A stretch of 64,000 bases of DNA from SP5GCR1 sp965199685 (GTDB lineage Bacteria; Pseudomonadota; Gammaproteobacteria; Poriferisulfidales; Oxydemutatoraceae): contig OZ241323.1 in assembly GCA_965199685.1 (NCBI GenBank), forward strand, positions 496,001 to 560,000, written 5' to 3'. Shown here piece by piece: positions 23,823 through 31,732 of the stretch (its first letter is position 1; each line of letters starts with the position of its first letter). A program made the position numbers and the translations under genes. The notes below the pieces were generated by a model. That model was not told where the DNA came from and did no database searches. It saw only the letters and a program-made list of their open reading frames with translations.

Positions 23823-24578
23823 ATGAATAAACATCTTTCAGCCCAAGCCCTCCTAAAAATTATTGATCAGGCTCTGAATAAGCAAGGTATATCTGCCCGT
23901 CAAGCCTCCATTTTGGCAACCGGAGGCCCTGAACTTATTCGCGGTATACGCCGTGGCAGCATACCTTCGGTAGAAAGAATTCGTGCTTTATGCGAGGTGC
24001 TCAAATTAGAATTTTATATAGGGCCGGTACGTTCCGAGTCATCAGAATTAATTGACTCGCCCGAAAAGAAAGAAACGATATACAGCATGTTCCGAGAAAT
24101 AATATCTCGATTGCCGCCTAATAATTCTTACCGAAAAACAGCAGAACCTAAAGCACCGTATGTTTCGGAATCGGACCTAGTTCATTATATTCTCGTTCTT
24201 GAAATGGAAGCTACCGCAAGCAAAAAAACTGGTGATAAAAATTATCAAAAATCATGTTACGTCGCTTTTCACAGCGATTGGTTTGCTAAACATAAATTGG
24301 ATTTTGAACATTGCGTTATTGTGGAAGTTCGAGATGCATCTATGGAACCGACAATTGCAGAGCATTCTATAGTTTTGATTGATCGTTCGCGATGCCGTCG
24401 CCGAATAGGGAATATCTATGCGGTACGAATCAACGATGGTATTGTCGTTAGGCGTCTTGAGAAGAACAAAGACCAATGGCAGCTTGTCAGCGATCATCCG
24501 AAATGGAAGTCCGAACCTTTTCCGGATTCTGCAGAAATTATTGGAGAAGTAAAATGGACGGCCAAAACCTTCGTATAA
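23823..24578 (+). CDS. LexA/CI-like transcriptional repressor with S24 domain (paralogue A)
   Basis: The 251-residue protein has an N-terminal helix-turn-helix (LLKIIDQALNKQGISARQASIL...ELIRGIRRGSIPSVERIRALCEVL) and a C-terminal S24/LexA-type domain. The nucleophile motif is DASMEPTIAEHSIVLID. At the place of the catalytic Lys (usually vKRl) it reads GIVVRRLEK, i.e. Arg. It is closely related to the gene at 24933. It is probably a prophage- or island-type repressor; the Lys-to-Arg change may prevent self-cleavage. No other phage genes are nearby. Confidence 0.78.
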   Translation: MNKHLSAQALLKIIDQALNKQGISARQASILATGGPELIRGIRRGSIPSVERIRALCEVLKLEFYIGPVRSESSELIDSPEKKETIYSMFREIISRLPPNNSYRKTAEPKAPYVSESDLVHYILVLEMEATASKKTGDKNYQKSCYVAFHSDWFAKHKLDFEHCVIVEVRDASMEPTIAEHSIVLIDRSRCRRRIGNIYAVRINDGIVVRRLEKNKDQWQLVSDHPKWKSEPFPDSAEIIGEVKWTAKTFV

Positions 24579-24895
24579 CCACCCGTAGAGGTCAATAATT
24601 CCCCTCCTCTGGAGGGGTGGCAGGCGGAAGCCTGACGAGGTGATTGTGGCGTGTCTGCACAAGTTTACGACAACCACCGTAGGGGAGGGCTAACATGGGG
24701 CTGTTGAAAAAGTATCTGCATTGGTACATTCCCCTCCTTTGGAGGGGTGGCAGGCGAAGCCTGACGGGGTGGTTTTATGGCGTACCCACCATTTAGGACA
24801 AGCCTTAGCTTGTCCGACCTACATACCCACGTTAAGGTTCTGTACAATGTTACGCCGTTTGTGCCACTGCAACAAACGGCGATTCTATTTTCTAC
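24579..24895. repeat. MITE fragments and stem-loop between the two repressor genes
   Basis: Two copies of the 'cccctcc-(t/c)-tggaggggtggcaggcg' module lie at about 24601-24650 and 24729-24774. Between them GGGCTAACA joins TGGGGCTGTTGAAAAAGT at 24696, the same junction as at the IS1182-like element. The matching right end is missing, so this copy is truncated. The stem-loop at 24853-24881 follows. Peptides such as PLEGWQAKPDGVV from open frames here are by-products of the repeat. Confidence 0.65.
24853..24881. repeat. stem-loop repeat, divergent copy 5
   Basis: Arms CGCCGTTTGT and ACAAACGGCG (10 bp, perfect) enclose loop GCCACTGCA. Flanks 'gttctgtacaatgtta' and 'attctatttt' match those of the 18827 copy, while four stem pairs have changed with pairing kept. 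Confidence 0.7.
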
Positions 24896-24929
24896 TTGCA
24901 TATTTCACATAATAAGGGATAATTCCCTT
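24896..24929 (+). promoter_or_regulatory. promoter with operator dyad, LexA-like repressor B
   Basis: TTGCAT (24896-24901) and GATAAT (24918-24923) are 16 nt apart, with the -10 inside the dyad AAGGGATAATTCCCTT (24914-24929). The ATG is at 24933, so the transcript is nearly leaderless. The design is the same as at paralogue A. Confidence 0.66.
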
Positions 24930-24932
24930 GTT

Positions 24933-25691
24933 ATGACTAAACGTATTTCAAACGCAGACCTCTTAAAAATTATTGACCGTGCTCTCAATGAACAAGGGAT
25001 CTCTGCTCGCCAAGCCTCTCTTCTTGCGATCGGCACCCCCGAACTCATTCGCAATATGCGCCGTGGGCGCGTACCCTCAGTGGAGAGATTTTCCGCTTTA
25101 TGCGATGTCCTAAACCTAGAGTTTTATGTAGGTCCCAAATATAGTCAAAAATCGCCTTCGGTTCGTGTCGTTAGCGAAAGGCAAATCATACCTGATATGC
25201 TTGAAGAGATAATATCCCGATTACCGCCTCGTAAAACCTTGAAGCAAACACCAAAGCGTGGCAAATCGTATGAAGATTCAAAGTCAACAAGTGTTTATCG
25301 GATTCCTGTTGTTGAAACAGATACTACTATGAATGACATTTCAACCAGTAATAAAAAACGAGCTGTGGGTCATATATTTTTTCAGGAGAGTTGGTTTAGC
25401 GGACAGGATCTGAATCCAGAATACTGCCTAATCGTACAAATCCTAGATCACTCAATGGAACCCACCATAGCAAATCACTCAATGGTCCTGGTAGACCTTT
25501 CACGATACCGCCGACAGCAGGAGCGTATCTATGCAATACGAATCGGAAATAGTCTCATTGTCAGACGACTTACTAAAGTTAAAGATAAATGGCAGCTGAT
25601 CAGCGACAATCAGAAATCAAAGCCCGTGCCTTTTCCGAGTTTTGCCGAGATTATCGGAGAGGTAAGATGGATGGCGAAAACCTTTAACTAA
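24933..25691 (+). CDS. LexA/CI-like transcriptional repressor with S24 domain (paralogue B)
   Basis: The start is ATG 24933 (MTKRISNADLLKIIDRALNE), which matches paralogue A; the frame is open 52 codons upstream through repeat DNA, and I reject that extension. The 252-residue protein has the same layout: helix-turn-helix (ISARQASLLAIGTPELIRNMRRGRVPSVERF) and S24-like domain (DHSMEPTIANHSMVLVD; IVRRLTK with Arg at the usual Lys position). The N-terminal domains of A and B are close, the middle linkers differ, so they may recognise similar operators but respond to different partners. Confidence 0.78.
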   Translation: MTKRISNADLLKIIDRALNEQGISARQASLLAIGTPELIRNMRRGRVPSVERFSALCDVLNLEFYVGPKYSQKSPSVRVVSERQIIPDMLEEIISRLPPRKTLKQTPKRGKSYEDSKSTSVYRIPVVETDTTMNDISTSNKKRAVGHIFFQESWFSGQDLNPEYCLIVQILDHSMEPTIANHSMVLVDLSRYRRQQERIYAIRIGNSLIVRRLTKVKDKWQLISDNQKSKPVPFPSFAEIIGEVRWMAKTFN

Positions 25692-26190
25692 GCACCCCTA
25701 ACGCGTTGTCCTTGCAAAATCTCAACCGCTCTGCGTCATAGAATTTATGATATTGGTAGGGGCAGATATTGCATTTTGCAATGCATGCGCTACCCCAAGT
25801 GCTAAAGTTCTGTACAATTTCACGCCGATTGATTTTGACATAAGTAATGTTTTTAACGAACATAATATTCAGATTTTTCAAAAAGTTACGCCACTTGACC
25901 TACTGGCTCAATCGGCGATTCAATATGTCCGCCCGAACGTGTCGTATCTGCATAACCTCAACCGCTCTGCGTCATAGAATTTATGATATTGGTAGGGGCG
26001 GATTTATATATCCGCCCTAACGCGTTGCGTCTGTACAGGCAATCCATTCTATCTATTTCGTTTACGTTAACCATGATTTGGTGGCGCGGAGCGGGTAGAT
26101 TTGTCCAAGGACTCAACTTTAGGGAGGATATGCAAATCCGCCCCTACGGTGCATGAAACACTTCTTCAATAGCCCCTGCATAGCTTCTCA
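25692..26190. repeat. repeat-filled gap with 43-bp direct repeat
   Basis: No gene. A 43-bp sequence starting CTCAACCGCTCTGCG is found twice without change (25721-25763 and 25957-25999). Between them are a stretch matching 7487-7570 inverted and the imperfect stem-loop at 25889-25917. After 26000 come 'ggatttatatatccgccc', another palindrome-type repeat, and a degenerate MITE end (CTTCTTCAATAGCCCC). Confidence 0.6.
25889..25917. repeat. stem-loop repeat, mismatched copy 6
   Basis: Left arm CGCCACTTGA is that of copy 2, right arm TCAATCGGCG that of copy 4, with loop CCTACTGGC. Two central pairs therefore mismatch. It looks like a recombinant between the two stem versions. Confidence 0.6.
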
Positions 26191-26210
26191 ATAGTATCAC
26201 ATGATACTAT
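26191..26210. promoter_or_regulatory. perfect 20-bp palindrome upstream of a Fic remnant
   Basis: ATAGTATCA (26191-26199) and TGATACTAT (26202-26210) are separated by CA. The site lies just upstream of a broken Fic-type reading frame and may be its old operator. Confidence 0.5.
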
Positions 26211-26216
26211 CAAAAT

Positions 26217-26330
26217 GTGCTTTCCCAATCTAATAAACCGCCGTATTCGTTTACCGACAAAGCAATCCATCTGATTGTAGAAATTTCCGAGATGTTGGAT
26301 GAACTAGGCGCAACCATCATCCTGATGCCT
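26217..26330 (+). pseudogene. remnant of a Fic-family gene (N-terminal piece)
   Basis: From 26217 the frame encodes LSQSNKPPYSFTDKAIHL followed by IVEISEMLDELG. This resembles the N-terminus of one Fic-protein subgroup (KPPY...I..LV.EISE.LG.L). After about 33 residues the similarity stops and the frame runs into the control region of the next gene. I find no Fic catalytic motif downstream. Likely a deletion relic; the assignment rests on a short motif. Confidence 0.42.
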
Positions 26331-26353
26331 GTTTCTTTTGGAATATTTGCCAC

Positions 26354-26388
26354 CATACTCCCAAAATATCGTGTAAAATGGGAGTATG
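26354..26388 (+). promoter_or_regulatory. inverted repeat overlapping the start codon of the DUF4143 ATPase
   Basis: CATACTCCCA (26354-26363) and TGGGAGTATG (26379-26388) are perfect 10-bp arms, 15 nt apart; the second arm includes the ATG at 26386. TAAAAT (26374-26379) could be a -10. As RNA it would hide the start codon in a stem; as DNA it could be an operator. Confidence 0.5.
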
Positions 26389-27546
26389 TTATCAAGAATC
26401 CTAAAACTTAACTCAAAAGACAGCTTTTTCCTATTCGGAGCAAGGGGTGTGGGGAAATCTTATCTCCTTGAACACAAATTCAAAAAAAGCACATGTTTAT
26501 GGATAGATTTTTTAGACTTTGAAGAAGAGCGAGCTTTTCGCCACAATCCCAACGAGCTATCTTATAGATTGTCCAAAGGTCGCTATAACAGGGTTGTTAT
26601 CGACGAAATTCAAAAAGTACCTAAACTTTTGGATATCATCCAAAAGGAGATGAGGAAAAATCCTAAAATCCAATTCATCATGACTGGTTCCAGTGCCAGA
26701 AAACTTAAAAGAGATCAAAGCAACCTGCTTGCGGGAAGGGCGTTTACATATTATCTTTATCCGTTGACTACCCTCGAATTAAAAAACAACTTTGACCTCG
26801 CCGAAGTATTAAACTTTGGTAGCTTGCCGGGATTGCTGGAGAAAAAATCAAAGTTGCGCAAAAGCGAGTTTTTAAGAAGTTATGTTCATACCTATATGAA
26901 GGAAGAAATAAGAGTAGAGCAACTGATAAGAAACTTTGACCCTTTTCAAGCATTTCTTGAGGTCGCTGCGCAACAAAATGGAAAAATCATCAATTACTCT
27001 AATATCGCCAACGATGTACAGGTGAACCACAAAACGGTGGCTAGTTACTTCACGATTCTGGAGGATACATTATTAGGTTTCATGTTGCCGTCGTATCATA
27101 AATCTGTCAGAAAACAACAGCGCAAATCTCCTAAGTTCTATTTCTTTGATACCGGACTCAAAAAGGCTTTGGATAGAACCTTAAACTTTGATCTTAGCGA
27201 AGGCACCTATGCTTTTGGGGCAGCGTTTGAGCATTGGGTTATAGCGGAATGTTTTCGTCTCAACGAATACTTGAGAAAAGACTTTAAGTTTTCGTATCTT
27301 AGGAGCAAGGACGGAGTGGAAATAGATTTGATTATAGAAAGACCCATGCAAAAAGATCTTCTGGTCGAGATAAAATCTTCCAGACAAGTCACAGAAAAAT
27401 ATACGACGCATCTTTGTGCCTTTCAGAAGGACTGGAAGTCTGACTGCATAAGCCAGATTTGGTCTTTGGATAAAAACGAAAAAAACATCAAAGGGGTGGA
27501 TTGTGTATTTTGGAAAAATGCGCTTAAGAGAATATTCATGGGGTAG
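26386..27546 (+). CDS. AAA ATPase with DUF4143 domain
   Basis: The 386-residue protein has an N-terminal AAA_14-type ATPase (Walker A FGARGVGKSYLL, Walker B RVVIDEIQKV, sensor IMTGSSARKL) and a C-terminal DUF4143 domain with the PD-(D/E)xK-like pattern GVEIDLIIER...LLVEIKSS. Proteins of this type are very common, often found with mobile or defence genes, and their function is not established. It lies just upstream of the McrBC locus. The inverted repeat over its start is the only regulatory sign. The frame is intact. Confidence 0.85.
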   Translation: MLSRILKLNSKDSFFLFGARGVGKSYLLEHKFKKSTCLWIDFLDFEEERAFRHNPNELSYRLSKGRYNRVVIDEIQKVPKLLDIIQKEMRKNPKIQFIMTGSSARKLKRDQSNLLAGRAFTYYLYPLTTLELKNNFDLAEVLNFGSLPGLLEKKSKLRKSEFLRSYVHTYMKEEIRVEQLIRNFDPFQAFLEVAAQQNGKIINYSNIANDVQVNHKTVASYFTILEDTLLGFMLPSYHKSVRKQQRKSPKFYFFDTGLKKALDRTLNFDLSEGTYAFGAAFEHWVIAECFRLNEYLRKDFKFSYLRSKDGVEIDLIIERPMQKDLLVEIKSSRQVTEKYTTHLCAFQKDWKSDCISQIWSLDKNEKNIKGVDCVFWKNALKRIFMG

Positions 27547-27631
27547 AATTGCCGTGCGCGTGCGCCACGCCAATATAGCAAGTGATGCGACTTTCTGCTA
27601 CGATAACCGTTTAATCTGAACAGGAGAAATA

Positions 27632-27784
27632 ATGAAAGAGGCTATAGATAGAGAATTCAAGTGGATCCCACTCTATGAAGGGATAGCCAGCAAACTCCTT
27701 GACTACAAAGACAGACGCTCTGAGTTAGTGGAGTATGTTAAGACTTTGGCAGAACAAATAAAACTGAAATCTTATACTAAGTAA
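27632..27784 (+). pseudogene. mcrB: 5' fragment of mcrB, cut by an insertion sequence
   Basis: A good ribosome site (CAGGAGAAATA) precedes ATG 27632. The 50-residue frame (MKEAIDREFKWIPLYEGIAS, then KLLDYKDRRSELVEYVK) matches the usual start of McrB-like proteins (WIPFYEE.A.KLL.YK..R.EL). It stops at a TAA at the edge of the ISAzo13-like element. The rest of the gene resumes at about 29064 with FPTIPKRDFDDIDPFTVMGMF. Confidence 0.7.
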
Positions 27785-29063
27785 TCGTTTATAAATAACC
27801 TTTACATACTTGATATCGTATAATTCCATTCCCCATGAAATGATTCTTTTCTCATTTTGATTTGTTTCATTTTTTCTTTAGGCACTTTGATTCCTTTTTC
27901 GTACTTCCTTTTGTCAATCCTAGATTCAACTGTTAAACCCGCTTGGGTTGTTGTAGCAGTGATAAGATTAACCACTGTTTGATAATCTCTTAGCGGTTGT
28001 CCTCTCCAGTTTATGCTGATATACGAGAACAAACGATGCTCGATTTTGTTCCATTTGCTCGTCCCCGGCGGGTAGTGACACACGGTAATCGAAAGACCTT
28101 CTTGTTTTGCGAACTGATATAACTCCCACTTCCACAGATGAGAACGATAGCTATTACTTCCTCCACTATCTGCACACAACAACAATTTTGAAGTCTTGGG
28201 ATATCTTTTCTTGCCCATCTTGTTCCACCATTGACGGATACTTTCTACCGAAAACTCAGCCGTATCGGCACTGATACCGACATTAACCCAAGCTTCATTG
28301 TTGCCCACATCATAAACCCCATAAGGAACGGCTTTGGGACATTCTGCATCAGGAAAATCATGCACATTCACTCGCTCAGGGTTTTGCTTCTTACGCCATT
28401 GCTTCCCTGCGTTCTTATAATTACCTATCAGCTCTTTCTTTTTTGTATCTATAGAAAGCACCGGATAGCCTCTGGCTAAAAACCACTTCGCTCTTTTATT
28501 GATAAACTCAAACTGCTGATTTCTATCCGGGTGCGTTGCACCTTCTAAAGTCTTTTGATTTGCCTGCAGGCTAAACCCAAGCTCTTTTAATAAACAAGCG
28601 ACAGTTGAATAACTGATCTGATAGCCTCTTGCTCTTAACTCCTTCTCTAGCATACGCACGCTTTTGCAAGTCCAACGCAAAGGCGACTCAGGATCACCGC
28701 GCACACCCGGTTCCATTAAGTTTTCTATTGCCTCAACGATACCAGGAAACTTATCAATGAGCTTTTTTCTGCCACCGCCTTTTTTTCTCACCCTACTTAA
28801 CGAAGCTGTTTCTTGGCCTTTCGCTTCATTGAGATCCTTGATGCCACGATGAATCGTCGGTCTAGAGACACCGGTTATTTTTGACAACTTTGCTATTCCA
28901 CCATAGCCTAAATTACAAGCCTCAGCAGCGATCAGAATGCGGCGTTGCTTTTCATTTAAGTGGGGTAGTACAGCCGATAACTTCTTTTTAAGATCACTAT
29001 CTCTTTTCTCATCACTCATGCATTCAGGATAGCATTATTAGATATATAAGTAAAGTTTATTTT
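27785..29063 (-). mobile_element. ISAzo13-like element inserted in mcrB
   Basis: The element carries one transposase. Weak terminal similarity is visible: AAATAACCTTTAC on the left and, complemented, AAATAAACTTTAC on the right (about 29050-29062). The exact ends are uncertain; TAAGTAA occurs at both borders (27778-27784 and 29047-29053) and could be a duplication, but it does not restore the mcrB frame. Confidence 0.65.
27802..29019 (-). CDS. ISAzo13-family transposase
   Basis: The 405-residue product has an N-terminal helix-turn-helix (GYGGIAKLSKITGVSRPTIH) and a basic RKKGGGRKK stretch, then a DDE core with SIDTKKKELIGNYKN, LLLCADSGGSNSYRS and SKWNKIEHRLFSYISINW. This is the DDE_Tnp_ISAZ013 family. 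The frame is complete. It is oriented against mcrB. Confidence 0.88.
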   Translation of the reverse strand: MSDEKRDSDLKKKLSAVLPHLNEKQRRILIAAEACNLGYGGIAKLSKITGVSRPTIHRGIKDLNEAKGQETASLSRVRKKGGGRKKLIDKFPGIVEAIENLMEPGVRGDPESPLRWTCKSVRMLEKELRARGYQISYSTVACLLKELGFSLQANQKTLEGATHPDRNQQFEFINKRAKWFLARGYPVLSIDTKKKELIGNYKNAGKQWRKKQNPERVNVHDFPDAECPKAVPYGVYDVGNNEAWVNVGISADTAEFSVESIRQWWNKMGKKRYPKTSKLLLCADSGGSNSYRSHLWKWELYQFAKQEGLSITVCHYPPGTSKWNKIEHRLFSYISINWRGQPLRDYQTVVNLITATTTQAGLTVESRIDKRKYEKGIKVPKEKMKQIKMRKESFHGEWNYTISSM

Positions 29064-29108
29064 CCAACGATTCCTAAGAGAGATTTTGACGATATAGACC
29101 CCTTTACC

Positions 29109-30626
29109 GTGATGGGAATGTTTAACAATTATACGGTACTAAAGAATATAGAGAAAAGAAAAATTGTTATTAAAAGTTTTGCCGATTTTCTGGGAGTTAT
29201 GCACCCTGTGCCGAAACATATTAAAATTGAAATTCCACTCTTATTGCCTCCGCAGTCGTGGTTTTTTGATCATAAGGAAAAACGTGGTGCCGATGATATT
29301 GATTCGCTATGGGATTTTTTTGAAACCGCGTTGTCGTTTGCCGAGAGCAACAATCAGGATGAAAAAATCAAACAAAGGTTTATTAAACTTTATAACAAAG
29401 TCATTAAACAGTATCAGATGGGGCCGGCTAAAATCACAATGGGGTTATTTTGGATCCGCCCGCGAAATTATCTAACACTTGACCAACTCTCAATTGATCA
29501 ACTTTCAAGGACATACCTCCCTAAAGAGTCGAAATTTAAGAAATTTCCAATAGTTGATGCAGCACGGTATTTAGCACTGATTGATGAACTAAAGAAAAAA
29601 TTTCAACATGAAAATTTATTTCCCGAATTAGCACGTAGAGCCTACGAGGACAAGCCCTCACCAGTGCCAAGTATCGCCGAAGAAGAGCCCGAATATAAAC
29701 CTGATGACTCGCCCAATCCAAGTGAAACCTACGGGGTTGACGACATCGTTAAAGCCGGCTGCTTTATAGCTCGTGAAGAATTGGAAAACTATCTCAGACG
29801 GCTACGAAGCAAACAGAACATTATCCTACAAGGTCCTCCCGGCACCGGAAAAACTTGGCTAGCCAAACTGTTAGCGTATGCTTTGGTAGGAGCAGAAGAT
29901 AAGGATAAACTAAAAGCCATACAATTCCATTCAAACATATCTTACGAAGACTTTGTTATTGGATACCGCCCATCCAGTGACGGAAAATTGGAACTTAAGC
30001 CCGGCGCATTTCTGGAGATGATACACAAAGCACAAAACGACGGCACCAATAAGTATGTTGTTGTGATAGAAGAGATCAACAGAGGAAATCCTGCTCAAGT
30101 ATTCGGAGAAATGCTAACCCTTTTAGAAGCCGATAAAAGAAAAGAGAAAGAAGCGTTGCAACTGATTTACAGCAATGAAAAGTACGGCAAAGGAGTGTTT
30201 GTGCCAGCCAATCTTTTCGTGATCGGCACGATGAACGTTGCCGATCGCTCTTTGGCATTGATTGATTTTGCACTGCGCCGCAGGTTCGCTTTTATAGATT
30301 TGAAGCCTAATTTCGGAGACAAATGGAAAGACTGGGTTCACAATGAAAGACATATCCCTAAAGAATTTTTGGAAAAAATAGGACAGCGGATGAGAGAATT
30401 AAATGACACAATCACAAATACTCCTAGCTTGGGTGAACAATATAAAATAGGGCATAGTTATTTCACACCAGACCGCTATACCATACAAGTGGACTATAAA
30501 GAGGATCACACGGCATGGTACAGGGAGGTGATAAAAACCGAGATAGGACCCTTGCTCAGAGAGTATTGGTTTGATGACCCCAAGACTGCCAAGGAGGAGG
30601 TGGAAAAACTAATCAAAGGGATTTAA
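29109..30626 (+). CDS. mcrB: McrB AAA+ GTPase motor, 3' part of the interrupted gene
   Basis: The open frame begins at a GTG (29109), but homology begins upstream at about 29064, so this is the larger part of a split mcrB. The 505-residue product keeps the McrB AAA+ core: Walker A GPPGTGKT (242-249), FHSNISYEDFVIGYRP, Walker B VVVIEEINRGNPAQVFGEM, and MNVADRSLALIDFALRRRFAF. McrB assembles as a GTP-driven ring that works with McrC to cut DNA at modified cytosines. The lost piece is the extreme N-terminus, part of the DNA-reading domain, so the motor may survive while target recognition is probably damaged. Confidence 0.82.
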   Translation: MMGMFNNYTVLKNIEKRKIVIKSFADFLGVMHPVPKHIKIEIPLLLPPQSWFFDHKEKRGADDIDSLWDFFETALSFAESNNQDEKIKQRFIKLYNKVIKQYQMGPAKITMGLFWIRPRNYLTLDQLSIDQLSRTYLPKESKFKKFPIVDAARYLALIDELKKKFQHENLFPELARRAYEDKPSPVPSIAEEEPEYKPDDSPNPSETYGVDDIVKAGCFIAREELENYLRRLRSKQNIILQGPPGTGKTWLAKLLAYALVGAEDKDKLKAIQFHSNISYEDFVIGYRPSSDGKLELKPGAFLEMIHKAQNDGTNKYVVVIEEINRGNPAQVFGEMLTLLEADKRKEKEALQLIYSNEKYGKGVFVPANLFVIGTMNVADRSLALIDFALRRRFAFIDLKPNFGDKWKDWVHNERHIPKEFLEKIGQRMRELNDTITNTPSLGEQYKIGHSYFTPDRYTIQVDYKEDHTAWYREVIKTEIGPLLREYWFDDPKTAKEEVEKLIKGI

Positions 30627-31732
30627 TGGCGGTGTCAGCAACTGAGGATATACTCACCGTAGGCAAGATTCCGATTCGCAATTTATGGTTTCTTATATTT
30701 CTTGCTTCCGACCTTCATCACCACGACGAGACCGCTAGAAAAGATGTTGAGGAATATCCCGACGACATCGCCGATATATTGGCAAAAATGCTTTGTCATA
30801 TCGTAGAAAACCGGTTGATGCGCAATCTGAGTTTCGGTTATCAAAACAAAGTTGCCACCCTCAACAGAGTGCGAGGACGTATAGACTTGCTCTATACCGA
30901 GTCTCATCAACTACTGAGCAAAGCCAAAGTCCGTTGTCGTTTTGCCGAACTTACCGTTGATACACCGCGCAATCGCTATGTGCGTGCGGCATTGCAATAT
31001 CTAGCTTCGCTAAAACAACTTGATAAAAAGCGTAAACACAAGTGTCTCATGCTCGCCATGCAACTTGAGGCTATAGGTGTGGGGCGACAAAAGCCTCATA
31101 ACTACAGCGTGAAAAGCGAACGTTTCGGTTTGCATGACTATGAAGACAGGTTAATGCTATACGTTGCTGATGTGGTGTTTAGGTTAGCCTTGCCAAACGA
31201 CATAGACGGTGACCATTACATGCTATCTCCCGATAAAGATAAAAAATGGTTGCAAACCTTATTTGAAAAAGCAGTGCGCGGTTTCTATACGATTCAACTT
31301 GAAAAATGTGAGGTAAAATCGGAATACCTGAAGTGGGATACACAAGAAGAAACTGACAAAATTAAAGACATCTTGCCGCAAATGAAAACTGATATAAGCA
31401 TTAAAAATAAATCATCCGGCGAGCGTTTAATCATTGATACCAAATTTTACGAAATAATCACTACAGGACGGTATCGATACCAGACATTGAAAAGCGATGA
31501 TATCTATCAAATATATGCCTATGTAAGAAGCCAAGAGCGACACGAAGACCAGCTATCACGGTCAACGACAGGGATGCTACTGCATCCCACGGTTGGTGGT
31601 GAAGATTACAACGAAATGGTTACCATTCAAGGCCACGAGTTCAAGTTCTGCACCGTCAATCTTGCAGCCAGCGCAAAGCATATAACCACCCAATTATTGG
31701 ATATACTACCCCCACAATTTACAGACGCATAA
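30626..31732 (+). CDS. mcrC: McrC nuclease subunit of the McrBC system
   Basis: The 368-residue protein begins with GKIPIRNLWFLIFLASDLHH, the typical McrC start, followed by RGRIDLLYTESHQL, FAELTVDTPRNRYVRAAL and a C-terminal PD-(D/E)xK nuclease with MKTDISI...LIIDTKFYE and DDIYQIYAYV. McrC stimulates McrB GTPase and supplies the nuclease. Its ATG overlaps the mcrB stop (TAATG), so its translation depends on mcrB; the frame itself is intact. Confidence 0.88.
   Translation: MAVSATEDILTVGKIPIRNLWFLIFLASDLHHHDETARKDVEEYPDDIADILAKMLCHIVENRLMRNLSFGYQNKVATLNRVRGRIDLLYTESHQLLSKAKVRCRFAELTVDTPRNRYVRAALQYLASLKQLDKKRKHKCLMLAMQLEAIGVGRQKPHNYSVKSERFGLHDYEDRLMLYVADVVFRLALPNDIDGDHYMLSPDKDKKWLQTLFEKAVRGFYTIQLEKCEVKSEYLKWDTQEETDKIKDILPQMKTDISIKNKSSGERLIIDTKFYEIITTGRYRYQTLKSDDIYQIYAYVRSQERHEDQLSRSTTGMLLHPTVGGEDYNEMVTIQGHEFKFCTVNLAASAKHITTQLLDILPPQFTDA

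Noticed and set aside
24721..24912. Small frames with PLEGWQAKPDGVV-like peptides (also at 18721 and 31840).
   Set aside because: They are read from the MITE module, which is non-coding and occurs in both orientations.
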